Shown here piece by piece: positions 1 through 6,115 of a stretch of DNA of 6,115 nt. Origin of the DNA: Bacteroidota bacterium (GTDB lineage: Bacteria > Bacteroidota > Bacteroidia > Bacteroidales > JADFUO01); the NCBI GenBank assembly GCA_030614305.1, contig JAUWKH010000109.1, positions 1 to 6,115 of the forward strand, in the 5' to 3' direction. Under the pieces are notes generated by a model. That model saw only the letters and a program-made list of their open reading frames with translations. It did no database searches and had not been told where the DNA came from. The position numbers and the translations under genes were made by a program. Every line of letters starts with the position of its first letter. Within the stretch, counting starts at the first letter, position 1.

Positions 1-2357
1 GCTTCTCTTATATCATTAGTTTTAACATCCTGATCAAAACGAATAATATAAGTTCTGCCACCTGAGAAATCAACACCAAAATTCAATCCCCTGGTAGATA
101 ATGAAATGATTCCCATTATTATAATAACAGCAGAAAATATATAAGCTCCTTTACGCATGCTTAGGAAATCGATATTAACATTTGCAAGTATGTTTTTAGT
201 GAATTTATTATCAAAATTGATTTTTTTGTTCTTATCAAGAAAATAAGTAAAAATCATTCTTGAAATAAATATAGAAGAGAACAGTGAAGATAATATACCA
301 ATGATAAGCGTGGTTGCAAATCCCTGAACAGGTCCTGAACCAAATATATACAGAACAATACCGGTTAATAAAGTAGTAACGTTGCCGTCAATAATTGCCG
401 AATAAGCATTTTTATAACCATCGTTTATTGCAAGTCGCATTCCTTTACCGGCACGTACCTCTTCTTTTATACGTTCGTAAATAATCACGTTGGCATCAAC
501 AGCCATACCGAGTGTTAATATAATACCCGCTATACCCGGCAAAGTCAATACAGCACCCAATGATGCAAGCACACCGAATAAAAAGAAGACGTTTGTTAAT
601 AATGCAAGGTCGGCTACCCATCCTGCCTTGTTATAATATGTTATCATATAAATCAACACCAAAATAAATGCAACTACAAATGACCATAGTCCTGCATTTA
701 CTGCTTCCCTTCCGAGAGATGGTCCGACAACTGCTTCTTCTACAATTCTGGCAGGTGCCGGCAATTTACCTGCTTTTAAAATGTTTGCAAGGTCTTTAGC
801 TTCCTCAAGAGACATATTACCACCGCTGATTTCCGAACGACCACTTGGAATCTCAGAGTTTACATTTGGATGAGAGTAAACATAATCATCTAAAACGATA
901 GCAATTTGTTTACCAATATTATCACCTGTAAGTCTTTTCCATATTCTTGAACCATCAGCGTTCATATTAATTGTAACACTAACCTGTCCGTTCTGCGAAT
1001 AATCCTGACGTGCATCAACAATAACATCGCCGCTTAAGGCAGATGTTTTGTCTCTGGAAGTAACTTTTAATGCAACTAAGTTAAGTATTTCCGGGCGGTT
1101 TTGCTCGGGTTTAACTGTCCAGGCTAACTTAAGATTTTTTGGAAAGATATTTTTAACTTTATTGAGCATATTGTTTACCCTGGCTGTATCCTTAATAGAA
1201 GAAAACCCGACAACAGCACCGCTTCCGGCAACATATTGTCCCTGTTCGTTTTGATAATAAGCAGGTACTAAATAGGCATATAAAGGATTATCTTTTGCAT
1301 ATTCTTCAAAGTTTTGCTCTTGAGTAGCAAGTTCACTTGTATCCTTTTCTAATTGTTCTAATAATGAAGATGTTTCTTCAACAGTATCCGATTCTATTTC
1401 CAATCCTGTTGTAGTTTCATCCGTACCTGTTTCTTCCTGAACTTCCTCAGTCAGAATTTCTGTTTCAGGTTTATCTTCGCTGGCTTCTTCAATAATTTCC
1501 TCAGTTTGTAATGTTGTTTTTAGTTTTTTGTTTGCTTCGGCAAAATATGATTGGAGTTCAGCAAAATTATAGGTTTCCCAGAATTCAAGTTTAGCAGTAC
1601 CTTGTAATAATTTTCGCACACGTTCAGGATCTTTAATACCCGGCAATTCTACTAATATCCTTCCTGTTGCAGCTAATCTTTGGATATTTGGCTGTGCTAC
1701 ACCAAAACGGTTAATACGGGTATTTAAAATATTAAATGCTCTATCAATAGCTCCATCAGTTTCATTGCGAATAACATTAAGAACTTCCTCGTTAGTAGAG
1801 TTATAATTGATCTTGTCTTTTAATTCAACAGTATTGAAAATAGCAGCTAATCTGGCATTGGGATCAACTTCTTCAAAAGCATCACCAAAAAGCGTGACAA
1901 AATCTTTCTGACTATCTTTTTGTTTTTCATAAGTAAGTTTTAATGCTTGAATAAATACAGAATTCTGACTGTTTCCTGATAAAGCCTTAACAATATCACC
2001 AATCTTAACTTCCAGAACTACATTCATTCCGCCTTTAAGGTCAAGACCGAGGTTTATTTCACGTTCTTTACATTCTTTATAAGTATATTTTCTTAAAAGA
2101 ATATTAAAAACAATTTCGTTTGACATTGAATCAATGTAATAGTTCTCTCTTGTCTTAGCAATTGAATCAAACAAAAATCCTTCTCTTAATTCATGCCCTT
2201 TGGCAAGTTCTTTTGCTAATTTTACTGTTTCTTCATTATTGGCAAACTCCCTGGCTTTTCTTTCAACTCTGGTTGTAAAAAATGTAAATGACAACTGGAA
2301 TAAACAAACTAAAGCGAATGCTATAGCAAAAAATTTAATAGCTCCTTTGTTCTGCAT
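1..2357 (-). CDS. secDF: Fused protein translocase subunit SecDF, N-terminal part (runs off the left edge)
   Basis: SecDF is an inner-membrane accessory of the SecYEG translocon that uses the proton gradient to pull exported proteins out on the periplasmic side. One frame stays open for 785 codons from ATG (2357-2355) to base 1, with two bases of the next codon. In order I see a first membrane helix (about residues 6-28), the SecD GG motif GLDLKGG (104-110), the periplasmic segment INRFGV...ILVELPG (215-240), an acidic low-complexity stretch (about 286-350), a block of membrane helices from about 557, and the signature GMAVDAN (617-623). Its Asp621 matches the conserved proton-relay aspartate of the family. 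The SecF half begins at about residue 735, with its own GG motif GVDFSGG at 761-767. The remaining SecF helices lie outside the window; related fused proteins are roughly 1000 residues long. Separate secD and secF genes are ruled out up to the edge, because the frame passes through the SecD/SecF junction without a stop. The MQNKG start is typical of Bacteroidota SecDF. Confidence 0.97.
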   Translation of the reverse strand, partial: MQNKGAIKFFAIAFALVCLFQLSFTFFTTRVERKAREFANNEETVKLAKELAKGHELREGFLFDSIAKTRENYYIDSMSNEIVFNILLRKYTYKECKEREINLGLDLKGGMNVVLEVKIGDIVKALSGNSQNSVFIQALKLTYEKQKDSQKDFVTLFGDAFEEVDPNARLAAIFNTVELKDKINYNSTNEEVLNVIRNETDGAIDRAFNILNTRINRFGVAQPNIQRLAATGRILVELPGIKDPERVRKLLQGTAKLEFWETYNFAELQSYFAEANKKLKTTLQTEEIIEEASEDKPETEILTEEVQEETGTDETTTGLEIESDTVEETSSLLEQLEKDTSELATQEQNFEEYAKDNPLYAYLVPAYYQNEQGQYVAGSGAVVGFSSIKDTARVNNMLNKVKNIFPKNLKLAWTVKPEQNRPEILNLVALKVTSRDKTSALSGDVIVDARQDYSQNGQVSVTINMNADGSRIWKRLTGDNIGKQIAIVLDDYVYSHPNVNSEIPSGRSEISGGNMSLEEAKDLANILKAGKLPAPARIVEEAVVGPSLGREAVNAGLWSFVVAFILVLIYMITYYNKAGWVADLALLTNVFFLFGVLASLGAVLTLPGIAGIILTLGMAVDANVIIYERIKEEVRAGKGMRLAINDGYKNAYSAIIDGNVTTLLTGIVLYIFGSGPVQGFATTLIIGILSSLFSSIFISRMIFTYFLDKNKKINFDNKFTKNILANVNIDFLSMRKGAYIFSAVIIIMGIISLSTRGLNFGVDFSGGRTYIIRFDQDVKTNDIRE

Positions 2358-2360
2358 AAG

Positions 2361-2432
2361 TTATTAATTATTAATTAAAAATTTTACTTCAAATTTTTGA
2401 GGGTGCAAAAATAGAATATTATTTATTAATTA
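2361..2432. repeat. Three copies of TTATTAATTA in the secDF leader and promoter spacer
   Basis: The ten bases TTATTAATTA occur at 2361-2370, 2368-2377 (overlapping the first) and 2423-2432. The first two lie in the predicted secDF leader and the third lies between the two promoter boxes. They could bind a regulator, but in DNA this rich in A and T short repeats also arise by chance, so a function is not established. Confidence 0.35.
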
Positions 2433-2436
2433 ACAA
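2406..2436 (-). promoter_or_regulatory. Candidate Bacteroidota-type promoter for secDF
   Basis: Read on the minus strand, TTG (2436-2434) is followed by 20 bases and then TATTTTTG (2413-2406), a full match to the TAnnTTTG -7 box known for the primary sigma factor of Bacteroidota. Transcription would start near 2400, giving a leader of about 43 bases before the ATG at 2357. The leader is almost all A and T and has no clear Shine-Dalgarno sequence, which is normal for the phylum. This is a match to a consensus and not a mapped start. Confidence 0.6.
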
Positions 2437-2454
2437 TTTTGCAGACGGATTAAT

Positions 2455-2488
2455 TTTGAACAGAGTAAAAAATATTTTTTTATTTTTG
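2455..2488 (+). promoter_or_regulatory. Candidate Bacteroidota-type promoter for the thioredoxin-domain lipoprotein
   Basis: TTTG (2455-2458) is followed by 22 bases and then TATTTTTG (2481-2488), a full match to the TAnnTTTG -7 box. The spacer is one or two bases longer than the usual 19-21. Transcription would start near 2494, leaving about 100 bases before the start codon at 2592. The upstream box lies only about 18 bp from that of the secDF promoter on the other strand, so the two form a compact divergent pair. Confidence 0.5.
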
Positions 2489-2591
2489 CCAATATGAAAA
2501 AGAAATGTTTTTTGTTTATTAATAATTATTTGTATTATGCAATATACTGAGCAAAAAAAACGGCAATTATTCAACATAGTTAAATTATGAC

Positions 2592-3881
2592 ATGATACTG
2601 AGACAAACTTTAAAAGCACTTTTTCTGATCTTAACTTTTTTTTCTTTTATTTCTTGTGGTCAAAAAAATAAGCAATGCGTTATAAAAGGAGATGTTATTG
2701 GGCGTGAAAGTAAAACACTTCTTTTGTATAAAGCATCTGAGGATTGCCGTGATTATAATATTGAAATACCAATAATCAATAATTCATTCGAATATGTGAT
2801 GATTGTATCACATCCTGAAGTTTACGAATTAGTTTTCAAAGAAGAACATGATAGAGGTTCTTTCTTCAGAAATTCATTTTTTGCTGAAGAAGGTGAAATA
2901 AAGTTTATCCTATATGCAGAAAAGGATGAAGACAATAATTTATTTGTTGGCAATAATTTGAATGATAATCTAAATGGTTTTAATCAAACACAGTTTAAGA
3001 AATTTTGGTCAGAAATATATAAGTATAATGATAGCCTTGATTTATTGGATGAAAAAGGAAGTCTACACAGTAGTGAATGGATTAATCTGGTAAAGAAACT
3101 AGCAGAAAATAAAGATGAAAAGCTTAAGAAAAAACTTTTTTCCGAACAGCGTTATCTTCGCAATACAGGTTTAAAGTATTCAGTAGAAGGAAGAAAATAT
3201 CAAGAGAAACAAGATTCTATAATTGATGAAATGATGCTTTGGGAGTATAACTACATTAAGGAAAATACATCCCTGCTCTCTTATTATCTTTTTATGAGAG
3301 ACCTTCAAAACCACTCAAAATCTTGTTGTTGGAAAGAAGGGGATACGGCCCTTATGAATGCAGCACAGATTAATTTTAAGAGGTTATCCTCCGAATATCC
3401 CGATCATCCTTACTCCTACATTGTAAAAGATTTGCTTGAAGGTTTGAAAAATATACATGAGGGAGGTATGTTTATTGATTTTTCTGCACCAGATATTAAT
3501 GGGGAAAATGTTTTACTATCGAGTGTAATAAATAATAACAAAGTTGTTTTACTAGATTTGTGGTCTACCTGGTGTAGCCCTTGTATTAAGAAAAGCAGGG
3601 AAATGGTTCCTGTGTACGAAGAGTTTAAAGATTTAGGATTTGAAATAGTTGGAGTTACAAGGGGATATGGCGATGCAGACAACTTAAATAAATCAATAAA
3701 AAAGGAAAACTACCCATGGATAAATCTTATCGATAAAGATAACCAAAACCGAGTGTGGGAAAAATATAGTATTTCCAACCGGGGTGGAGGAACATTTCTT
3801 ATTACTTCATCAGGAAAGATAATTGCGATTGACCCTAGTGCAGTTGAAGTTAAGCAGAAATTAACAGAGTTATTACAGTAA
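2592..3881 (+). CDS. TlpA/ResA-like thiol-disulfide oxidoreductase lipoprotein with DUF4369-like N-terminal domain
   Basis: This is a 429-residue envelope lipoprotein, probably a thiol-disulfide oxidoreductase whose partner is unknown. The start at 2592 gives a proper signal peptide: basic residues, a hydrophobic core (about 8-20) and a lipobox FISC with Cys22 as the lipidated residue. The nearby ATG at 2587 is followed at once by a stop (ATG ACA TGA). The residues after Cys22 (GQKNK) lack the acidic surface-export signal of Bacteroidota, which suggests that it faces the periplasm. Residues of about 28-125 resemble the beta-rich DUF4369 domain found in front of thioredoxin domains in this phylum. 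Residues of about 126-285 are mostly helical and charged. The thioredoxin domain starts near DFSAP (296-300) and has the active site WCSPC (Cys328, Cys331) and Pro340 in the following helix. Where TlpA-like proteins usually have a cis-proline (PTTF), this one has GGTF (399-402). Four further cysteines (29, 52, 245, 246) are present. It appears to be transcribed alone. The fold assignment is firm, but the substrate and the direction of redox chemistry are not known. Confidence 0.9.
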   Translation: MILRQTLKALFLILTFFSFISCGQKNKQCVIKGDVIGRESKTLLLYKASEDCRDYNIEIPIINNSFEYVMIVSHPEVYELVFKEEHDRGSFFRNSFFAEEGEIKFILYAEKDEDNNLFVGNNLNDNLNGFNQTQFKKFWSEIYKYNDSLDLLDEKGSLHSSEWINLVKKLAENKDEKLKKKLFSEQRYLRNTGLKYSVEGRKYQEKQDSIIDEMMLWEYNYIKENTSLLSYYLFMRDLQNHSKSCCWKEGDTALMNAAQINFKRLSSEYPDHPYSYIVKDLLEGLKNIHEGGMFIDFSAPDINGENVLLSSVINNNKVVLLDLWSTWCSPCIKKSREMVPVYEEFKDLGFEIVGVTRGYGDADNLNKSIKKENYPWINLIDKDNQNRVWEKYSISNRGGGTFLITSSGKIIAIDPSAVEVKQKLTELLQ

Positions 3882-4111
3882 AAATAACTTTAGCACCAAA
3901 TCAAATATTAAATCCTAAACCTTTCTTAAACATTCCATTTCTTTAATATCTCCGGAAGGACATAATCTCAACTTTTTTACCAAACATCCAATAGAGAAAT
4001 GAAATGTTTTTTATACATACAATCCATAACTATTCCCTTCCGTCATTTTGTCATACCAAATCCATTGGCATAAGCTTTGATAAAACCTTTTAAATCAAAA
4101 ATTATAGAAAA
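3882..4111. other. Intergenic region between the lipoprotein gene and htpG
   Basis: These 230 bases hold no reading frame that looks coding on either strand and no strong terminator hairpin followed by T residues. The only pairing I found is weak: a seven-base match between 3953-3959 and 4036-4042, separated by about 76 bases. The first part contains AGCACCAAAT (3892-3901) and no G on the plus strand from 3894 to 3953. The right end holds the candidate htpG promoter. Confidence 0.6.
4047..4079 (+). promoter_or_regulatory. Candidate promoter for htpG
   Basis: TTTG (4047-4050) is followed by 21 bases and AAGCTTTG (4072-4079), which matches the TAnnTTTG box except at its first base. Transcription would start near 4085, about 27 bases before the ATG at 4112. 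I see no CIRCE-type inverted repeat, so nothing in the sequence shows heat-shock control directly. The match is imperfect and the call tentative. Confidence 0.4.
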
Positions 4112-6016
4112 ATGGAAAAAGGAAAAATTAATGTTCAAACGGAAAATATATTTCCGATAATAAAAAAGTTTTTATACTCCGACCACGAAATATTTTTAAG
4201 AGAGTTGATTTCAAATGCAGTAGATGCAACTCAAAAACTGAAGACTATTGCGTCACTCGGCAAATTTAAAGAAGACCTCGGCGACCTGACTATACATGTT
4301 AAAGTTGATAAAAAAGCAAAAACCATTTCGGTTACAGACCGGGGTATTGGAATGACATCCGAAGAAATTGATAAATACATCAATGAGATTGCATTTTCAA
4401 GTGCAGAGGAATTTGTTAAAAAATTCAAAACAAAAACCGAAGCCGACCGAAATGCTATTATCGGGCAGTTCGGACTGGGATTTTACTCGTCATTTATGGT
4501 TTCCGACAAAGTAGAAATTCTTACGAAAACCTATAAAAAAGGTGGTCCTACAAAAGCTATAAAATGGGTTTGTGATGGTAGCCCCGAATATACAATAACC
4601 GAAATTGACAAAAAAGACAGAGGTACCGAAGTAATTCTTCATATTGACAGTGAATCAAAAGAATTTCTTGAAGAATATCGCATTCTTGAGTTATTGAAAA
4701 AATACAGTAAATTCTTACCTGTGCCTATTCAGTTTGGAACAGAGAAAGTTTGGGAAAAAGTTGAAGGCGAAAAAGATAAAGACGGAAAAGATAAGGAAGT
4801 GGAAGTTGTAAAACCGAGAATAATCAATGATACACATCCGCTCTGGAAAAAGAAACCTGCTGATTGCACTGATGAAGAATATAAAAAGTTTTACAGGGAA
4901 TTATATCCTTTCTCTTTTGAAGAACCTCTTTTTCACATACATTTAAATGTGGATTATCCGTTTAACTTAACCGGAATTCTTTATTTCCCTAAGGTGAAGA
5001 AAAATTTTGAAATTCAAAAGGATAAGATACAATTATACTCAAATCAGGTTTTTGTAACCGATTCGGTTGAAGGTATAGTTCCTGATTTTCTTACTTTATT
5101 GCATGGTGTGATTGATTCGCCTGATATTCCTTTGAATGTTTCACGTTCATATCTTCAAAGAGATTCAAGCGTTAAAAAGATATCCAATTATATAATGCGA
5201 AAAGTTGCCGATAAATTAGAAGAACTGTTTAAAAACGACCGTAAAAAATTTGAAGAAAAATGGGATGATATTAAGGTATTTATTGAATATGGGATGATAT
5301 CGGAAGTAAAATTTTATGAACGTGCTGAAAAATTTTGGTTGCTAAAAAATACCAAAGGCAAATATTTTACTTTGGAAGAATACAAAAAACACATCAAAGA
5401 CACACAAAAAGACAAGGATAAAAAACTGGTTTATCTTTATGCAAATAATTTAGAAGAACAACACAGTTTTATACAAGCAGCATCTGATAGAGGTTATGAT
5501 GTTTTAATTATGGATGGTATTCTTGATAATCATTTCATTAACACTCTTGAACAAAAACTGACAGACACGACTTTTAAACGAGTTGATTCCGATACTATTG
5601 ATAATCTGATCAGAAAAGAAGATGTTTTGCCATCAAAATTAGATGACAAGCAAAAAGAAGCATTAAAACCTGTGATTGAAAGAAATATTAATAAAGAAAA
5701 ATTTTCTGTTGTTTTTGAGAACCTGAGTGAAACCGATTTACCTTTCACGATAATCCGCCCTGAATTTATGCGGCGTATGAAGGATATGTCCGCACTTGGC
5801 GGTGGAATGGATTACATGGGTAATTTACCCGAACAATATAATCTTGTTGTAAATTCAAACAATCCTTTGATTTGCAAAATTCTTGATAAAAAAGATCAGG
5901 CAATACAAGATAAAACCGTAAAACAAATTTACGACCTTGCATTACTTTCCCAGAACCTGCTTAAAGGCCAGGAGTTAACAGATTTTATTAAAAGAAGCGT
6001 TGAGATTATAAAATAG
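4112..6016 (+). CDS. htpG: Molecular chaperone HtpG (bacterial Hsp90)
   Basis: HtpG is a cytosolic, ATP-dependent, dimeric chaperone that remodels client proteins, often with the DnaK system. The 634-residue frame is complete. The N-terminal GHKL ATPase domain (about 1-205) shows the motif FLRELISNAVDA with catalytic Glu31 and nucleotide/Mg-binding Asn35, then DRGIGM (76-81) and the glycine-rich lid IGQFGLGFYSSF (117-128). DRGIG in place of the DNGVG/DNGIG of many homologues is, as I recall, usual in Bacteroidota. A lysine/acid-rich linker (about 211-231) leads to the middle domain, where LNVSR ends in Arg345, the arginine that contacts the ATP gamma phosphate. The C-terminal dimerisation domain (about 510-634) contains the FMRRM segment (552-556) of the client-binding helix. 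The length fits the family, which runs from about 620 to 680 residues. The start MEKGKINVQTEN aligns with the usual N-terminus. There is no clear Shine-Dalgarno sequence. It has no close downstream partner in the window and appears monocistronic. Confidence 0.97.
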   Translation: MEKGKINVQTENIFPIIKKFLYSDHEIFLRELISNAVDATQKLKTIASLGKFKEDLGDLTIHVKVDKKAKTISVTDRGIGMTSEEIDKYINEIAFSSAEEFVKKFKTKTEADRNAIIGQFGLGFYSSFMVSDKVEILTKTYKKGGPTKAIKWVCDGSPEYTITEIDKKDRGTEVILHIDSESKEFLEEYRILELLKKYSKFLPVPIQFGTEKVWEKVEGEKDKDGKDKEVEVVKPRIINDTHPLWKKKPADCTDEEYKKFYRELYPFSFEEPLFHIHLNVDYPFNLTGILYFPKVKKNFEIQKDKIQLYSNQVFVTDSVEGIVPDFLTLLHGVIDSPDIPLNVSRSYLQRDSSVKKISNYIMRKVADKLEELFKNDRKKFEEKWDDIKVFIEYGMISEVKFYERAEKFWLLKNTKGKYFTLEEYKKHIKDTQKDKDKKLVYLYANNLEEQHSFIQAASDRGYDVLIMDGILDNHFINTLEQKLTDTTFKRVDSDTIDNLIRKEDVLPSKLDDKQKEALKPVIERNINKEKFSVVFENLSETDLPFTIIRPEFMRRMKDMSALGGGMDYMGNLPEQYNLVVNSNNPLICKILDKKDQAIQDKTVKQIYDLALLSQNLLKGQELTDFIKRSVEIIK

Positions 6017-6052
6017 AGCCTGTCAATAAAATCATAGATTTACATAAAATAA

Positions 6053-6100
6053 AGCACCAAATAACAAAAAACAAATAACAAATAAATTCCAAATACCAAT
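6053..6100. repeat. Degenerate CAAATAAC-type repeat downstream of htpG
   Basis: Starting 36 bases after the htpG stop codon, the plus strand reads AGCACCAAAT and then repeats the core CAAATAA or CAAATAC at 6058, 6072, 6079 and 6090. There is no G on the plus strand from 6055 to 6100. The spacing is irregular (14, 7 and 11 bases), so this is not a clean tandem array and not a CRISPR. It resembles short intergenic repeats that I associate with environmental Bacteroidota, but I cannot verify that here. No hairpin terminator is visible between the stop codon and the window end. Confidence 0.45.
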
Positions 6101-6115
6101 GATCAAAACTTGTCC

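Noticed and set aside
1048..1254. 68-codon plus-strand open frame
   Set aside because: It lies wholly antisense to the well-supported secDF frame, and its translation shows no recognisable domain.
2419..2619. 66-codon minus-strand open frame across the divergent promoter region
   Set aside because: It covers both candidate promoters and the start of the lipoprotein gene, and its product is a low-complexity translation of AT-rich DNA.
3416..3682. 88-codon minus-strand open frame
   Set aside because: It is antisense to the thioredoxin domain, whose conserved motifs prove the plus-strand frame.
3953..4042. Possible long-range stem (CGGAAGG with CCTTCCG)
   Set aside because: Only seven pairs close a loop of about 76 bases and the pairing does not extend on either side, so chance is the simpler explanation.
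4231..4428. 65-codon minus-strand open frame
   Set aside because: It is antisense to the HtpG ATPase motifs.
5530..5748. 72-codon minus-strand open frame
   Set aside because: It is antisense to the HtpG C-terminal domain and resembles no known protein.
6053..6100. CRISPR array or clean tandem repeat
   Set aside because: The cores are only 7-8 bases with irregular 7-14 base spacing, and no spacers of uniform length exist.

Overview
This AT-rich window comes from a member of the Bacteroidota. Three things point there. SecD and SecF are fused in one reading frame that starts MQNKG. A lipoprotein carries a thioredoxin domain behind an N-terminal domain of the DUF4369 type common in this phylum. 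All three genes have promoter-like sequences of the Bacteroidota form (TTTG or TTG, about 20 bp, then TAnnTTTG) and no clear Shine-Dalgarno sequence. The order or genus cannot be fixed from the sequence alone.

Layout: positions 1-2357 on the minus strand hold the N-terminal 785 codons of secDF, which runs off the left edge. Positions 2358-2591 are a divergent intergenic region with one promoter-like sequence for each flanking gene. Positions 2592-3881 on the plus strand encode a 429-residue outer-membrane-type lipoprotein with a C-terminal TlpA/ResA-like thioredoxin domain. Positions 3882-4111 are non-coding and end in a candidate promoter. Positions 4112-6016 on the plus strand are a complete htpG (Hsp90, 634 residues). 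The last 99 bases are non-coding and hold a degenerate CAAATAAC-type repeat.

The genes do not look like one pathway or operon, although all three concern protein handling: SecDF drives late steps of export across the inner membrane, the lipoprotein probably does thiol redox chemistry in the envelope, and HtpG is a cytosolic chaperone. The window is mostly ordinary housekeeping sequence and I see no evidence of a new multi-gene system. The points most worth a second look are the loss of the usual cis-proline in the thioredoxin domain, its extra cysteines including a vicinal pair, and a matching sequence pattern (AGCACCAAAT followed by a long G-free stretch) just after two successive genes.
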